Below are positions 47,002 to 57,009 of a stretch of DNA of 64,000 bases, one piece after another (the first letter of the stretch is position 1; each line of letters starts with the position of its first letter). Origin of the DNA: Psychrobacter immobilis (lineage in GTDB: Bacteria; Pseudomonadota; Gammaproteobacteria; Pseudomonadales; Moraxellaceae). Under the pieces are notes generated by a model that was not told where the DNA came from, did no database searches, and saw only the letters and a program-made list of their open reading frames with translations. The translations under genes and the position numbers were made by a program. Location: NCBI RefSeq assembly GCF_904846225.1, contig NZ_CAJGZJ010000006.1:96939-160938 (forward strand), read 5' to 3'.

Positions 47002-47077
47002 TGGCAGGGGTAGCTGGACTCGAACCAACGGATGTCAGGATCAAAACCTGATGCCTTACCAACTTGGCTATACCCCT
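47002..47077 (-). tRNA. tRNA-Gln (anticodon TTG), copy 1
   Basis: Read on the minus strand: acceptor AGGGGTA and TACCCCT pair, D arm AGCCAAGTTGGTAAGGC, anticodon loop TTTTGAT (TTG), T arm TGGTTCGAGTCCA, encoded CCA. It is identical to the second copy 239 bases away. Confidence 0.96.
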
Positions 47078-47316
47078 GTAATGTCTAGGTTGTGTACATC
47101 GATATCTAACAATAACTTTTAATAAAAATCATTATTAGAGTAATGTCACGACCTGTTCGTTATTTGATAAACGGATAAACCGTCTAAAATATAACTGTTC
47201 CCTAACGGTGCTCATTGCGAACTATACCGAAACGGGGATAACGTTGTCAATGTCAATAAGTAGCTGTCTATAAACCACTTGTAACAAATGCATATCAAAC
47301 GCTTTGAGCTTAAAAA

Positions 47317-47392
47317 TGGCAGGGGTAGCTGGACTCGAACCAACGGATGTCAGGATCAAAACCTGATGCCTTACCAACTTGGCTATACCCCT
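47317..47392 (-). tRNA. tRNA-Gln (anticodon TTG), copy 2
   Basis: Same 76 bases as the copy at 47002-47077, including the encoded CCA. The pair lies between ispE and prs and is probably one transcript. Confidence 0.96.
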
Positions 47393-47559
47393 ATTGAGGC
47401 GACCTATTATAAGTAAATTTTCAGATTTTGCAAGTCATTTGCGCCTTTTTCTGGCATTTATTCATAAATATTGAATGATGGCTTTAGTTTAGCCAGTTAA
47501 GTTTGCTAATCTTCTCGCTGCCGTCCTTTAAATGATCGACTGTAAAATGGTTACAATTT

Positions 47560-48525
47560 TTATTTTAAACTCCCAACCACAAATCCTGTACAAGGCGAAT
47601 CTTCAATCCACTTTGTCAAAAGCGCTTGATTACTTGTGACGCTCCTATCCAACGGTAAGAACACCGCGCTACCAGAGCCCGTCATGCGTGCTATGCTGAG
47701 TGCTTGTATCTCTAACCCTTGCAAATATCTGAGTGCTTCATCGACAGCAGGAGCAAGGCTCGTTACTACTGGCGTAAACGCATTTTGGTAAGGCGTATTC
47801 AAATTTTGAACGTAATGATTAGACTGATTTTTAATCATATCAATCGATAGTGGCGCGATATCTCGCTGTAGTTTGGGATGTGCGAATAGCTTAGCGGTAT
47901 TGACATGTGCGTTTGGTGTTAGCACTAAATACTGCTGCTCAGGCAGATCAATCGCTGTCAGCTCCTCGCCAATGCCTGTGGCAATGGCATCTTGGCCAAA
48001 AATAAAAATGGGCACATCTGCGCCAATTTTTGCGCCAATGTTTATCAGCTCATTTTGATTAAAGCTAAGCTGCCAAATCTCATTGAGCGCGAGCATGGTC
48101 GTTGCAGCATTGGACGAACCACCACCCAATCCTGCGCCCATCGGCAAGCGTTTATCTAACGTGATACGCACGCGTTTTAACTGTTCAGGAAGGGCATCTG
48201 ACTGTATGGCAAACGCTAGCAATGCACGCGCCGCTTTAAAGATTAAGTTGTCTTCTATATCGGCAGTTATCGTCTCGATACCAGCCAATACCAATAGCTC
48301 ATGACAGAGTTTATTAGCATCTGGTTTAATATTAGCCGTCTGTATCACGGCATCATCAGCCAGCCAAAAATGCAGATAATCGCCCCAATTGAGCAGGCGA
48401 AAAACGGTCTGCAGATTATGATAGCCATCAGGCCGTTTGCCCATGATGTGCAAAAATAAATTAATTTTTGCAGGTGATAAACGGCTAATAGTGGTAGTGG
48501 ATGAAACGGCTAAATTCTCAGTCAT
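47560..48525 (-). CDS. ispE: 4-diphosphocytidyl-2-C-methyl-D-erythritol kinase
   Basis: IspE is the ATP kinase of the MEP isoprenoid pathway. The 321-aa GHMP kinase has SPAKINLFLHIMGKRPDGYHNLQTVF, the ATP loop LPMGAGLGGGSSNAATTMLAL, and the C-terminal MTGSGSAVFLPL. It lies between lolB and tRNA-Gln/prs, as in Pseudomonas. Length is slightly above the usual 285 because of a longer N-terminus and C-terminal part. Confidence 0.96.
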   Translation of the reverse strand: MTENLAVSSTTTISRLSPAKINLFLHIMGKRPDGYHNLQTVFRLLNWGDYLHFWLADDAVIQTANIKPDANKLCHELLVLAGIETITADIEDNLIFKAARALLAFAIQSDALPEQLKRVRITLDKRLPMGAGLGGGSSNAATTMLALNEIWQLSFNQNELINIGAKIGADVPIFIFGQDAIATGIGEELTAIDLPEQQYLVLTPNAHVNTAKLFAHPKLQRDIAPLSIDMIKNQSNHYVQNLNTPYQNAFTPVVTSLAPAVDEALRYLQGLEIQALSIARMTGSGSAVFLPLDRSVTSNQALLTKWIEDSPCTGFVVGSLK

Positions 48526-48572
48526 AAAAAGCGGTCTTAAGAAGCGGTGATTACAGATATAGTAATCATGAC

Positions 48573-49202
48573 TTAGTGATTGATAGTCATGACAACCTTG
48601 TTGCCTTGTGGCTGAACGGCTGTGATTTTGTTGGGCAGTTTATCTGCGCCACTGTAGGTAAAGCTGGCACGCCAATCGCCATTTACCGAGCTAATTAAGC
48701 GGTTTTGCGCATCCATTTGTGGTGCGCTGTCTGAAGGTGCTGGGCGACCAGATATCCAGTAAGGCATTTGCGAGATAGGCGCTTGCCAGCCAGTCGCTTT
48801 TTTGAGCAATGTCTCAGGATCATCGGCGGTCAATGTCCCTGTTTTTTCGCTGACCAAAGTGGCCGTTTGACCATTGTATTCTATGTTGGTTTTACCGATA
48901 CCCAATGCGCCAATCAATTCAATCGCAAAACGATCGTTTTCTTGTCCCCATGCATAAAACGCACTGCCGCCTTGGGTTACTGTGGTGTCATTGGCAGCTG
49001 TCGTGACGCCAATTTTTCCGGTGATCTTGAAGCTCTCTAGCTTCTGTGGTTGCGTCGCGTTTGAACCTTGCATGGTAGTAGGCTGCGCTGCTGTGCTACC
49101 CGTTTTTAATGACTGACAGCCAGACGTGATGGCAATTGCCGCCGTCATGGCAGTAAATAGAGCCAATTTATTGGGTTTATAAGAAGATGTGAGTATTGAC
49201 AT
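48573..49202 (-). CDS. lolB: Outer-membrane lipoprotein receptor LolB
   Basis: LolB takes lipoproteins from LolA and inserts them in the outer membrane. The 209-aa product has a lipoprotein signal ending ITSGC (Cys29), then FKITGKIGVTT, FYAWGQENDRFAIELIGALGIGKTNI and the MPYWISGRPAPSD block typical of LolB. Overall identity to E. coli LolB is low, but the position before ispE is decisive. A MITE lies upstream. Confidence 0.92.
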   Translation of the reverse strand: MSILTSSYKPNKLALFTAMTAAIAITSGCQSLKTGSTAAQPTTMQGSNATQPQKLESFKITGKIGVTTAANDTTVTQGGSAFYAWGQENDRFAIELIGALGIGKTNIEYNGQTATLVSEKTGTLTADDPETLLKKATGWQAPISQMPYWISGRPAPSDSAPQMDAQNRLISSVNGDWRASFTYSGADKLPNKITAVQPQGNKVVMTINH

Positions 49203-49241
49203 GATGTTTCCTCAAAAATAGGCAAATTTACAAAGATATTA

Positions 49242-49410
49242 GGGCGTGTTCTCAATTCAAACGATAGTATCTAAATGGGCTAAAAATGGCTAAATTTTGC
49301 CAAACATCGTCAAATAGCTGATTAATATCCCGATATTATTTGCACTATTCTTCTCGTTTGACCGCAATTTATCTCATTTTTATGACCATTTTTAAAATGA
49401 GGCCACGTCC
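49242..49410. repeat. 169-bp MITE, copy 3
   Basis: Ends GGGCGTGTTCTCAATTC and, inverted, GGACGTGGCCTCATTTT, with flanking TA. The internal part (GGCTAAAAATGGCTAAATTTT and CGATATTATTTGCACTATT in pieces) is closest to copy 1. It separates lolB from the TPR gene. Confidence 0.87.
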
Positions 49411-49515
49411 TAGCTTAAGTTTTATTTGTTACTCGGTTATACGTGGTTGTTAGCTTCTTATAATAGCCTTGTAATCGTAAGAGCTTGGGCGATTTATCTC
49501 GTACGAAATACCTTA

Positions 49516-51444
49516 TTAATATAATTGTATACGGTCATTTATATTGTGCTGTCCAAATGAGAAGCGCTGCTGTAAGTCTGTGAGTAGGGTCTCGACTCTA
49601 GCATTGTCACCCAAGCCTTGATAAGCGCGCAGTAATAACGTTCCTGAGCGTAGCGTTGGGAATACATCATAAGGCGTTTGTAGATAGTTGATGACTTGTT
49701 TATAGTCTTCGTTGGCTAAAGCATTGCTTGCGAGCACATTGAGGGCTTGTAGATGCAGATCATTGTCATAGCGTGGGTCATCGTAACGGATTTGAATAAT
49801 AGCGGTTGCCAATGCAAGACCTTGCTCAGAGCTACGTTCATTGGCGAGTAGTAGCTGTGCGTAGCTAAGCTGATAAGACAGATTGGTAGGATCTAATGCT
49901 TGCAAATGATTGAGCAAAGTCCGTTTAACAATGTAGTCTTTTTGGTCATCAAGTAGCTGGGCGCGAGCAAACAGCAACGCTTCATTATCCGGATACTTAC
50001 GAGCTGCTCGAGTTAATAAACGCAAGGCTTCTTCGGGTTCGTTTTGCTGCCATAAAATATCGGCTTGCAGCACAAATGTGTCAGGCGCGAACACGGTAAA
50101 GTCTTTACGCAGTTTTTCTAAGGTGGCGATTGCCGCATCAACATTGTTATCAAGCATTTCAAAGTCCACTACTTTTCTACGAGCTTCTAACACCAAGTCT
50201 TCTTGCATGACGCCATTGAAATAGTATTTGGCTTGCTCAAAGCGCTTCTGGCGCTCGGCACTGATACCGAGATAGTAGTAGGCTTGATCCAGATAAGATG
50301 GAGATTTTGCTAGCATATTGAGTAGCTGGTCAGCGCTATCGTATTTTTCAATATCCAAGCTTACCAAGGCAGCAAGTAAGGTGATTTCTTCGTCATCATT
50401 AAAGCGGTCATGTGCTTTGAGCAACAATTGCCATGCTTCTTGACTCTGCTTTAAGTCCAGCAAATAGCGTATCTCATATAAATACAAGCTTTTACTATCA
50501 GAATTGCGTAGGCGGGCTTGGTCAAGGTATTTAACCACTGTTTTGGCGGTGACGATTTTGCGCATTATGTCCGCTTTTAGCGTGATAAAAGGAACGTAAT
50601 CGGGTTGGCGTTCTAACGCGCGATTGATATGCACGAGGGCAGTTTCAGGCTCATTAAACTGGTAAAGCAAACCTGCTTTTAAGACGGACAATGACGCATT
50701 TTGTTCACTATCGAGTGGCTGCAAAGCGGCAAGCAGTTCGCGTTTGTCCTCATCATCGTTGGGATAAATGCCGATCAGGATTTCACTTAAATCTGCGCGA
50801 GGGTCATAACGTAAAATACGGTTGAGAGTCTCACCTGCTAAGAGATAATCATGCGCGCGTAGTGCTAAATGTGCCACATAAAACCACGCGGGCACGTGAT
50901 CTGGGTTGTGGTCTTGCCATGACTTAGCAAAGTGTAATGAATCCTCAACTCTTTCAGTACGCAAAGAGAGGCTAAGGGCTCTTTCAAACACGGCAGTTGC
51001 ATCTTCTTTGAAGGATTGCTGCTTGTAGATAGTGACTGCTCGTATTTTATCACCACGATCTGCTGAAAATTCTGCATCCAATAGCGCGTACAAGCTGGGC
51101 TCGCTATGCTCAGGTTGCCATAAACTTGTTGGCGCTAGGCCATCGACATTCGCTACATTTTCGATGGGCTGGGTATTTTTATCGATGTCTTTATCATTTT
51201 CGTTTTTGAGAGCCGTTGAGACTTCGGATACGTTTGCCTCTAGCAAGTCATCAGGCTGATTGGCGTGGGCAGGTGTTACTAGGCACAGACAAACCGCCAA
51301 CGATAACGTTAGCCTGTAGTGTTGGCATAGACGTTCAAGCACGACCTGTAATAAAGCACGAAGTCTAGACTTGTCGGCATGCGCAAGTGGTAATCGCAAA
51401 TGTGATCTAAACTGTGATTGAAACAATGACCCAAAAAACATCAT
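49516..51444 (-). CDS. Exported tetratricopeptide-repeat protein
   Basis: The 642-aa protein is built of about twelve TPR-like helix pairs (for example ESRQKRFEQAKYYFNGVM, ALRLLTRAARKYPDNEALL). It has a hydrophobic signal-like stretch SLAVCLCLVTPAHA near residues 47-62, so it is probably periplasmic or outer-membrane attached; the start may be inside the given frame. It is the counterpart of the TPR gene between hemA and lolB in Pseudomonas, where a role is not settled; a scaffold role is likely. Confidence 0.85.
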   Translation of the reverse strand: MMFFGSLFQSQFRSHLRLPLAHADKSRLRALLQVVLERLCQHYRLTLSLAVCLCLVTPAHANQPDDLLEANVSEVSTALKNENDKDIDKNTQPIENVANVDGLAPTSLWQPEHSEPSLYALLDAEFSADRGDKIRAVTIYKQQSFKEDATAVFERALSLSLRTERVEDSLHFAKSWQDHNPDHVPAWFYVAHLALRAHDYLLAGETLNRILRYDPRADLSEILIGIYPNDDEDKRELLAALQPLDSEQNASLSVLKAGLLYQFNEPETALVHINRALERQPDYVPFITLKADIMRKIVTAKTVVKYLDQARLRNSDSKSLYLYEIRYLLDLKQSQEAWQLLLKAHDRFNDDEEITLLAALVSLDIEKYDSADQLLNMLAKSPSYLDQAYYYLGISAERQKRFEQAKYYFNGVMQEDLVLEARRKVVDFEMLDNNVDAAIATLEKLRKDFTVFAPDTFVLQADILWQQNEPEEALRLLTRAARKYPDNEALLFARAQLLDDQKDYIVKRTLLNHLQALDPTNLSYQLSYAQLLLANERSSEQGLALATAIIQIRYDDPRYDNDLHLQALNVLASNALANEDYKQVINYLQTPYDVFPTLRSGTLLLRAYQGLGDNARVETLLTDLQQRFSFGQHNINDRIQLY

Positions 51445-51994
51445 AGATAGCCATATTCGCCCATTGCTTATCTATATTGATAAGGCAATTTTATGTTAAT
51501 CATTTCAACTAAATCGTCGGTAACGAGTACCCATGACCAGTATTATACGAGGACATTGACACGATAAACAATAGTGCCCATGTTACTGCAATATTGGTAA
51601 TAATTATACTATCAATCATGTTTGTACAAAGCCTCATTTACTGAGGTTTTATATCAGTCTCGCTTTTTGTTATTTCTCAAAATTGGTCATAGTATATTTA
51701 AAATATAGCAAGTTAACGTGAAGGAAGCGAACAGTTTATGTTTACTTATATGACCACTCACTAAAACCCAGCTATTGGTTTTATAAATCGTATCAGTAGT
51801 TGATTTGTTACAAAAGTGCCCAAATACAAGCAAAAAGCCATCATAGCTGGGTGAGTGTTAATTAAATCTGGCAATAATGATATAATAAGCGATTTTTAGA
51901 ATCTTCGGCTCAGCACTGACGCCCAAAACTGTCTTTTAAAAATAACAAGATAGCTTGGTTGGCAGATGAGTGTCATGTTTATGGTCTATCAATA
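51445..51994. other. Intergenic region between divergent TPR gene and hemA
   Basis: About 550 bases with no supported gene or repeat. It holds the promoters of both directions; no clear boxes can be named. Confidence 0.4.
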
Positions 51995-53431
51995 ATGAGA
52001 TTAGTGGTCATTGGGGTCAATCACAAAACTGCACCAGTCGCTCTTAGAGAGCGCTTGGTACTTGTGGGTGACGATGTGAGCATTGCTCTCAAACAATTAG
52101 AAGCATTGACTGATGGTAGTGTGATTGTTTCTACCTGTAATCGTACTGAGATTTATGCGTTAGTTCCGCAGACTTTAACGGTGCAAGACTCACAATCTTT
52201 AGCCACACAGTCCTCATCCGCACAAGCGTTAGACTCACAAGCGTCAGACTCACAAGTGATTGAGACTGACGTGCCAGCAAATACTGATAATACGTTTAGC
52301 AGTAGTGCGGCGCTCTCCTCTGCCGCCATCAGTGCTCATATCGTCAAGATTAAAACGTGGTTGGCTGACTTTAAGCAGTTGCCACTGACTGAGATTGATT
52401 CATACCTCTATGTGCATCGCGATACTCACGCCCTGACTCATTGGCTTAGAGTTGCCGCAGGGCTTGACTCTATGATCTTGGGTGAGCCGCAGATACTGGG
52501 TCAAATCAAGCGCTCCGTACACTTGGCTCAAGATCAAAAAGTGTTGAGTAATCAGCTCGGCTGGATCGTCGATCAAGTGTTTGCGGCAGCTAAGCGTGTG
52601 CGTAATGAGACGAAAGTTGGCGCACAAGCGGTGTCTCTTAGTTTTGCGGCGGCTAAATTGGTGACGCAAATATTTGATGATCTGCCCAGTCGCACCTTAC
52701 TTATTGTCGCGGCAGGCGAGATGAATCGCTTGGTAGCCACGCATATCGCTGGGCTTGGGGTAGGGCGAGTGATTATTTGTAATCGCAATCCTGAACGGGC
52801 GGAAGCGCTGGCTGCTGAACTGCGTAATCCTAACCGCCGCGTGGAAGTCAGAACATTGCAAGAGTTGCCGCAAGTATTGGCAGAAGCCGATATTGTCAGC
52901 AGCTGTAGCGGTAGTATGGATTTATTAATTGACAAAAATATGACGGTGCAGGCGCTAAAGCGTCGTCGTTATCAGCCAATGCTGATGATTGATTTGGCAG
53001 TACCGCGTGACATTGACTCCAACATTGGCCGTATAGATGATGTTTATCTGTACTCTGTTGATGACCTACAGCACGTCATTGCTGGTAATATCGAACAGCG
53101 TCGGCAAGCGGCGGTAGAGGCAGAGCTGCTCGTTAGCCAATTGGTTGTTGAGATGGATCGTCGCTTTCAGGTACGGCAAGTGGGCAAAGATATTCAGCAG
53201 TATCGTACGCGTACCCATGATCAAGTGGATAAACTGCTACATGAGTCCATTGCCAAGTTGCAGCAGGGTGACGCCAGCCCTGAGGATATCATCATTGAGC
53301 TGTCACGACGTTTGACTCAGTCGCTGACGCATGCACCATCGAAGCTCATGCGCAAGGCTGCTCGCGAAGGTGACAGCGAATTACTAAATTTTGTTGTATC
53401 AGGATTACAAGACGCTGATCGTGGTCGCTAA
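51995..53431 (+). CDS. hemA: Glutamyl-tRNA reductase with an inserted polar segment
   Basis: HemA reduces glutamyl-tRNA to glutamate semialdehyde, the first step of haem synthesis. The start is the ATG at 51995 (MRLVVIGVNHKTAPVALRE); a TTG at 51959 is also in frame but untypical. The catalytic Cys lies in VSTCNRTEIYAL, and AAGLDSMILGEPQILGQIK and the Rossmann part are normal. Between residues about 57 and 113 an insertion of Ser/Gln/Ala/Asp-rich sequence with DSQ repeats separates YALV from IKTWLADFKQLP; E. coli HemA lacks it. Total length is 478 aa against 418 in E. coli. Confidence 0.95.
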   Translation: MRLVVIGVNHKTAPVALRERLVLVGDDVSIALKQLEALTDGSVIVSTCNRTEIYALVPQTLTVQDSQSLATQSSSAQALDSQASDSQVIETDVPANTDNTFSSSAALSSAAISAHIVKIKTWLADFKQLPLTEIDSYLYVHRDTHALTHWLRVAAGLDSMILGEPQILGQIKRSVHLAQDQKVLSNQLGWIVDQVFAAAKRVRNETKVGAQAVSLSFAAAKLVTQIFDDLPSRTLLIVAAGEMNRLVATHIAGLGVGRVIICNRNPERAEALAAELRNPNRRVEVRTLQELPQVLAEADIVSSCSGSMDLLIDKNMTVQALKRRRYQPMLMIDLAVPRDIDSNIGRIDDVYLYSVDDLQHVIAGNIEQRRQAAVEAELLVSQLVVEMDRRFQVRQVGKDIQQYRTRTHDQVDKLLHESIAKLQQGDASPEDIIIELSRRLTQSLTHAPSKLMRKAAREGDSELLNFVVSGLQDADRGR

Positions 53432-53720
53432 ATCAACGCTAATATAGCGATCTACTATTTATTAATAATTTCCAATATTTATCAACTCTACTTACCTAAC
53501 TCTTCTAATTATCTCGCGCGCTATCGTTAAATGAGCGAATGGTTGTTAGCCTATATCATCCCTGTCAATTACCTCCATTGTATGAGCAGCCTTGTTTGAT
53601 AAGCCTTTATCAAAAGTCAATAAAAACTCATGCGTACAAAGCCCATTGAGCAACGGCAATCGCGCTAGGATATAGTGCTATATTGTCAACTCTGCCTTAT
53701 ATTCTATACGCTTAATCATT

Positions 53721-53769
53721 ATCTGATATCTGATATCTGACACCTGATACCAGTAACCAGTAACCAGTC
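53721..53769. repeat. Degenerate heptanucleotide tandem array
   Basis: Seven units of seven bases: ATCTGAT twice, ATCTGAC, ACCTGAT, ACCAGTA twice, ACCAGTC. The unit changes step by step along the array. It lies between hemA and the fourth MITE copy. Confidence 0.8.
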
Positions 53770-53889
53770 ACTATGACCTTTAGTAAAATTTAGTCATCAT
53801 ATTGTTTAAGAATAATAGTTGGCTAACCTTGTTTTGCTAGGCTGGTCGAGATAGTATTTCGATATGGTATATAGATTTTACGGTGGTTA

Positions 53890-54059
53890 GGGCATGTCAT
53901 TAATTAGCACTCTTAATCATTTAGTGGTCTTAAAATGGCTAAATTCTGTCAAACATTGTCAAATAACGGGTTAATATCTCGATATCATCTGCGTTATTTT
54001 CCTTGTTTGACGGCAATTTATCTCATTTTAAGCCTCACAATCTAAATGATGACACGCCC
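53890..54059. repeat. 170-bp MITE, copy 4
   Basis: Ends GGGCATGTCATTAATTAGCAC and, inverted, GGGCGTGTCATCATTTAG, flanked by TA on both sides. It is nearly the reverse complement of copy 2 at the ends. It stops 49 bases before the aminotransferase start, so it probably forms part of the promoter region. Confidence 0.88.
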
Positions 54060-54108
54060 TAATTTCAGAGAAACCTTAAATAATCTAACAATAAACTAGG
54101 AGCGTCCA

Positions 54109-55245
54109 ATGACCGCATTACGTCAAGATATTGATCCAAATGGCTTATTAGAATATTCAGTGGTCTATACTGACCGTGCCCTAAACCATATGTCTAGCGT
54201 TTTTCAGCAAGTGATGAACGATCTATCTAGCGAACTAAAATCAGTGTATAACGCTGATGCAGTCGTGATCGTGCCGGGTTCTGGCACTTATGGGATGGAA
54301 GCGGTTGCGCGTCAATTGGCCAATGATGAAGATTGTCTTATTATCCGTAACGGCTGGTTTAGTTATCGCTGGACGCAAATCTTAGAAAAAGGCAAGATTG
54401 CCAAATCATCTACCGTGCTAACTGCTGAACGTATGGACGATAGCGAGTCGCCAAAACCATTTGCGCCAGTTGATATCGACAGCGCTATTGCCAAGATTAA
54501 AGCCGAAAAACCCGCCATTGTTTTTGCGCCGCACGTGGAAACCTCAGCCGGTATTATTTTACCAGATGACTATATCAAAGCATTGAGCGATGCCGTTCAT
54601 AGCGTTGGTGGACTACTGGTCATCGACTGCATCGCTTCAGGTTGTGTTTGGTTAGATATGCAAGCTTTGGGTATTGATGTTCTGATTAGTGCCCCGCAAA
54701 AAGGCTGGAGTAGCACGCCATGTGCAGGTCTTGTGATGCTTAGTGCTGCGGCAATCAAAAAAGTAGACAGCACCGAATCTGATAGCTTTAGCCTAGACTT
54801 AAAGCAGTGGTTGAACATCATGCGCGCCTACGAAAATGGTGGTCACGCCTATCATGCGACCATGCCGACCGATGGCTTACGCCAGTTCCGCGACGCGCTT
54901 ATGGAGGCCAAAGACATTGGTTTTGATAAATTGTGCGATGCGCAGTGGGAATTGGGCAAGCGTATTCGTAACGTTTTGGCGGATAAAGGCATCGAAAGCG
55001 TTGCAGCTGAAGGTTTTGAGGCACCAGGCGTGGTCGTATCTTATACTGACCGTGATGATATGCATAAAGGCAGTGCCTTTGCGGAAGCGGGCATGCAAAT
55101 CGCCGCTGGCGTACCGCTAAAAGTTGGTGAGCCTGATAATTTTAAAACCTTTCGCTTAGGTTTGTTCGGTCTAGATAAATTGACAGACGTTGATGGCGCA
55201 GTCGCGCGTTTTGAATCAGCGCTTGAAACCGTTTTGGCTAAATAA
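54109..55245 (+). CDS. Class V PLP-dependent aminotransferase
   Basis: The 378-aa protein has fold type I with VIVPGSGTYGMEAVARQL and the Schiff-base Lys in LISAPQKGWSSTPCAGLVML. HVETSAGIILPDDYIKAL and VIDCIASG belong to the PLP site. It belongs with alanine-glyoxylate/serine-type aminotransferases, but the substrate cannot be fixed. The start follows TAGGAGCG. It converges with the acyl-CoA synthetase gene. Confidence 0.9.
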   Translation: MTALRQDIDPNGLLEYSVVYTDRALNHMSSVFQQVMNDLSSELKSVYNADAVVIVPGSGTYGMEAVARQLANDEDCLIIRNGWFSYRWTQILEKGKIAKSSTVLTAERMDDSESPKPFAPVDIDSAIAKIKAEKPAIVFAPHVETSAGIILPDDYIKALSDAVHSVGGLLVIDCIASGCVWLDMQALGIDVLISAPQKGWSSTPCAGLVMLSAAAIKKVDSTESDSFSLDLKQWLNIMRAYENGGHAYHATMPTDGLRQFRDALMEAKDIGFDKLCDAQWELGKRIRNVLADKGIESVAAEGFEAPGVVVSYTDRDDMHKGSAFAEAGMQIAAGVPLKVGEPDNFKTFRLGLFGLDKLTDVDGAVARFESALETVLAK

Positions 55246-55297
55246 TTCGCATCATTCAGCCATTTTTTCGACTGACAAGTTCTTGAACAAGCTCCTA

Positions 55298-55337
55298 AAA
55301 AATACTGAACCATAGCGCTAGGCTAGGTTCAGTATTA
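55298..55337 (-). terminator. Terminator between the aminotransferase and acyl-CoA synthetase genes
   Basis: AATACTGAACC and GGTTCAGTATT arms with a T run on the minus strand. It ends near the stop of the acyl-CoA synthetase gene. Confidence 0.75.
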
Positions 55338-55344
55338 TCAAAAC

Positions 55345-57009
55345 TCACTTAGCGCTAGCCGTTACTTTTTGCGTTTCATGTGCCAATGATTTGGCGGCTT
55401 GGCGTAGCTCAAATTTCTGCACTTTACCCGTACTGGTCTTTGGGATTTCTGCAAAAATAACATGTTTAGGGACTTTAAAGCCCGCTAAATGCTGCTTGCA
55501 ATGCTCGATCACATTATCGCGCTGTAAAGTACTGCCATCATGAATCTCGATAAAGGCAACGGGTACCTCGCCCCATTTGTCATGTGGCGCGGCGACGACA
55601 GCACAGCTTTGAATTTCAATCATTTTATACAAGATATTTTCGACCTCGATACTAGAGATATTTTCACCGCCTGAGATGATGATATCTTTGAGCCTGTCCA
55701 TAATTTTGATATAGCCATCAGGGTATTTAACGCCCAAATCACCCGTCCGAAACCAGCCATCGGTAAAGGCAGCTTCGGTTGCTTTACGGCTTTTTAGATA
55801 GCCTTTCATGACCATGTTACCGCGCAGTGCCAGCTCACCCATCTCTTCGCCATCGGCGGCAACGGGTTCAGTGGTACCTTGCTTAAATACATCAAAGCCT
55901 GTCATAAGATGAGACGTAACGCCTTGGCGTGACTTTTTCTGTGCGCGAGTGGCCACATCGAGCTCACGCCATTCTTCTTGCTCAGCGCAGACAGTGACTG
56001 GTCCATATACTTCGGTGAGCCCATAAACGTGAGAGATATGAAAGCCCATTTCCTCCATCGCCGCGAGCATCGTTTCAGAGGGCGGTGCACCAGCAACCCA
56101 GCCTTTCACTTCGTGGGTGATAGCATTTTTATATTCAGGCTTGCCGCTTGCAATCATATTGTGTACCACAGGCGCTGAGCAATAATGGCTGACTTTGTAT
56201 TTAGCAATCAATTGCAAAATCAAATCAGCATTTATCTGACGCAAACAGACGTTGACGCCCGCGCGCTCAGCGATCGTCCATGGAAAGCACCAGCCGTTGC
56301 AGTGAAATAATGGCAGCGTCCACAAGTACATCGGGTGCTTGGGCATGTCCCAATCTAAAATGTTGGACACAGCGTTGAGCGTGGCACCGCGATGATGATA
56401 GACCACGCCTTTAGGTTTGCCAGTCGTACCAGAGGTATAGTTGAGGGCAATGGCGTCCCATTCATCCAATGGTTTTTCCCAATTATCCAAACTATCAGAG
56501 CTGGTAATCAGTTCGCTATAAGTCATTTGTCCAAAACGCTCGATATCAATGGCAGCATCAATCGAGTGAATGACGATTAAGTTAGGAAACGTTTCCTCGA
56601 TAATCTCAGCGTGTTCAGCAAATTCACTGTCTAATATTAAGACTTTGGCCTCTGAGTGCTGCAAGCAAAAGGTAAGCGCATTGATATCGAGACGGGTATT
56701 TAGGGTACACAATACGCCGCCTGACATCGGGACGCCAAAAGCGCACTCAACCATCGCTGGCGTGTTCGGTAGCATGACCGCCACCGTGTCATTTTTATCA
56801 ATGCCGAGTTTACGCAGGCCATCCGCCAGTTGTCTGCAACGATCGTAAGTCTGTTGCCAAGTTTGGGTCAGATTATTGTGTTCTAAATCGTCATAGATGA
56901 TGGCGGTTTTATCAGGATAAACTTGTGCGCTACGAATGATAAAATCAATAGGAGTGAGCGGTTGATGGTTGGCAGTATTTTTGCCAAGTCCGGTGTGAAA
57001 GTCAGTCAT
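55345..57009 (-). CDS. AMP-binding acyl-CoA synthetase
   Basis: The 554-aa enzyme activates a carboxylic acid as AMP ester and then CoA thioester. The P-loop motif YTSGTTGKPKGVVYHHRG is at about residues 188-205. Later come HVYGLTEVYGPVTVC, GWFRTGDLGVKYPDGYIKIMDRLKDIIISGGENISS, and the catalytic Lys in PKTSTGKVQKFELR. It resembles medium-chain and methylmercaptopropionate-type CoA ligases; the true substrate is not known. FadH, a fatty acid oxidation enzyme, is encoded divergently next to it, which suggests a role in fatty acid use. Confidence 0.92.
   Translation of the reverse strand: MTDFHTGLGKNTANHQPLTPIDFIIRSAQVYPDKTAIIYDDLEHNNLTQTWQQTYDRCRQLADGLRKLGIDKNDTVAVMLPNTPAMVECAFGVPMSGGVLCTLNTRLDINALTFCLQHSEAKVLILDSEFAEHAEIIEETFPNLIVIHSIDAAIDIERFGQMTYSELITSSDSLDNWEKPLDEWDAIALNYTSGTTGKPKGVVYHHRGATLNAVSNILDWDMPKHPMYLWTLPLFHCNGWCFPWTIAERAGVNVCLRQINADLILQLIAKYKVSHYCSAPVVHNMIASGKPEYKNAITHEVKGWVAGAPPSETMLAAMEEMGFHISHVYGLTEVYGPVTVCAEQEEWRELDVATRAQKKSRQGVTSHLMTGFDVFKQGTTEPVAADGEEMGELALRGNMVMKGYLKSRKATEAAFTDGWFRTGDLGVKYPDGYIKIMDRLKDIIISGGENISSIEVENILYKMIEIQSCAVVAAPHDKWGEVPVAFIEIHDGSTLQRDNVIEHCKQHLAGFKVPKHVIFAEIPKTSTGKVQKFELRQAAKSLAHETQKVTASAK

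Noticed and set aside
47002..47392. Possible repeat-mediated island or att site at the two tRNA-Gln genes
   Set aside because: The 239 bases between the copies have no gene or integrase, and the pair with prs and ispE is a normal arrangement.
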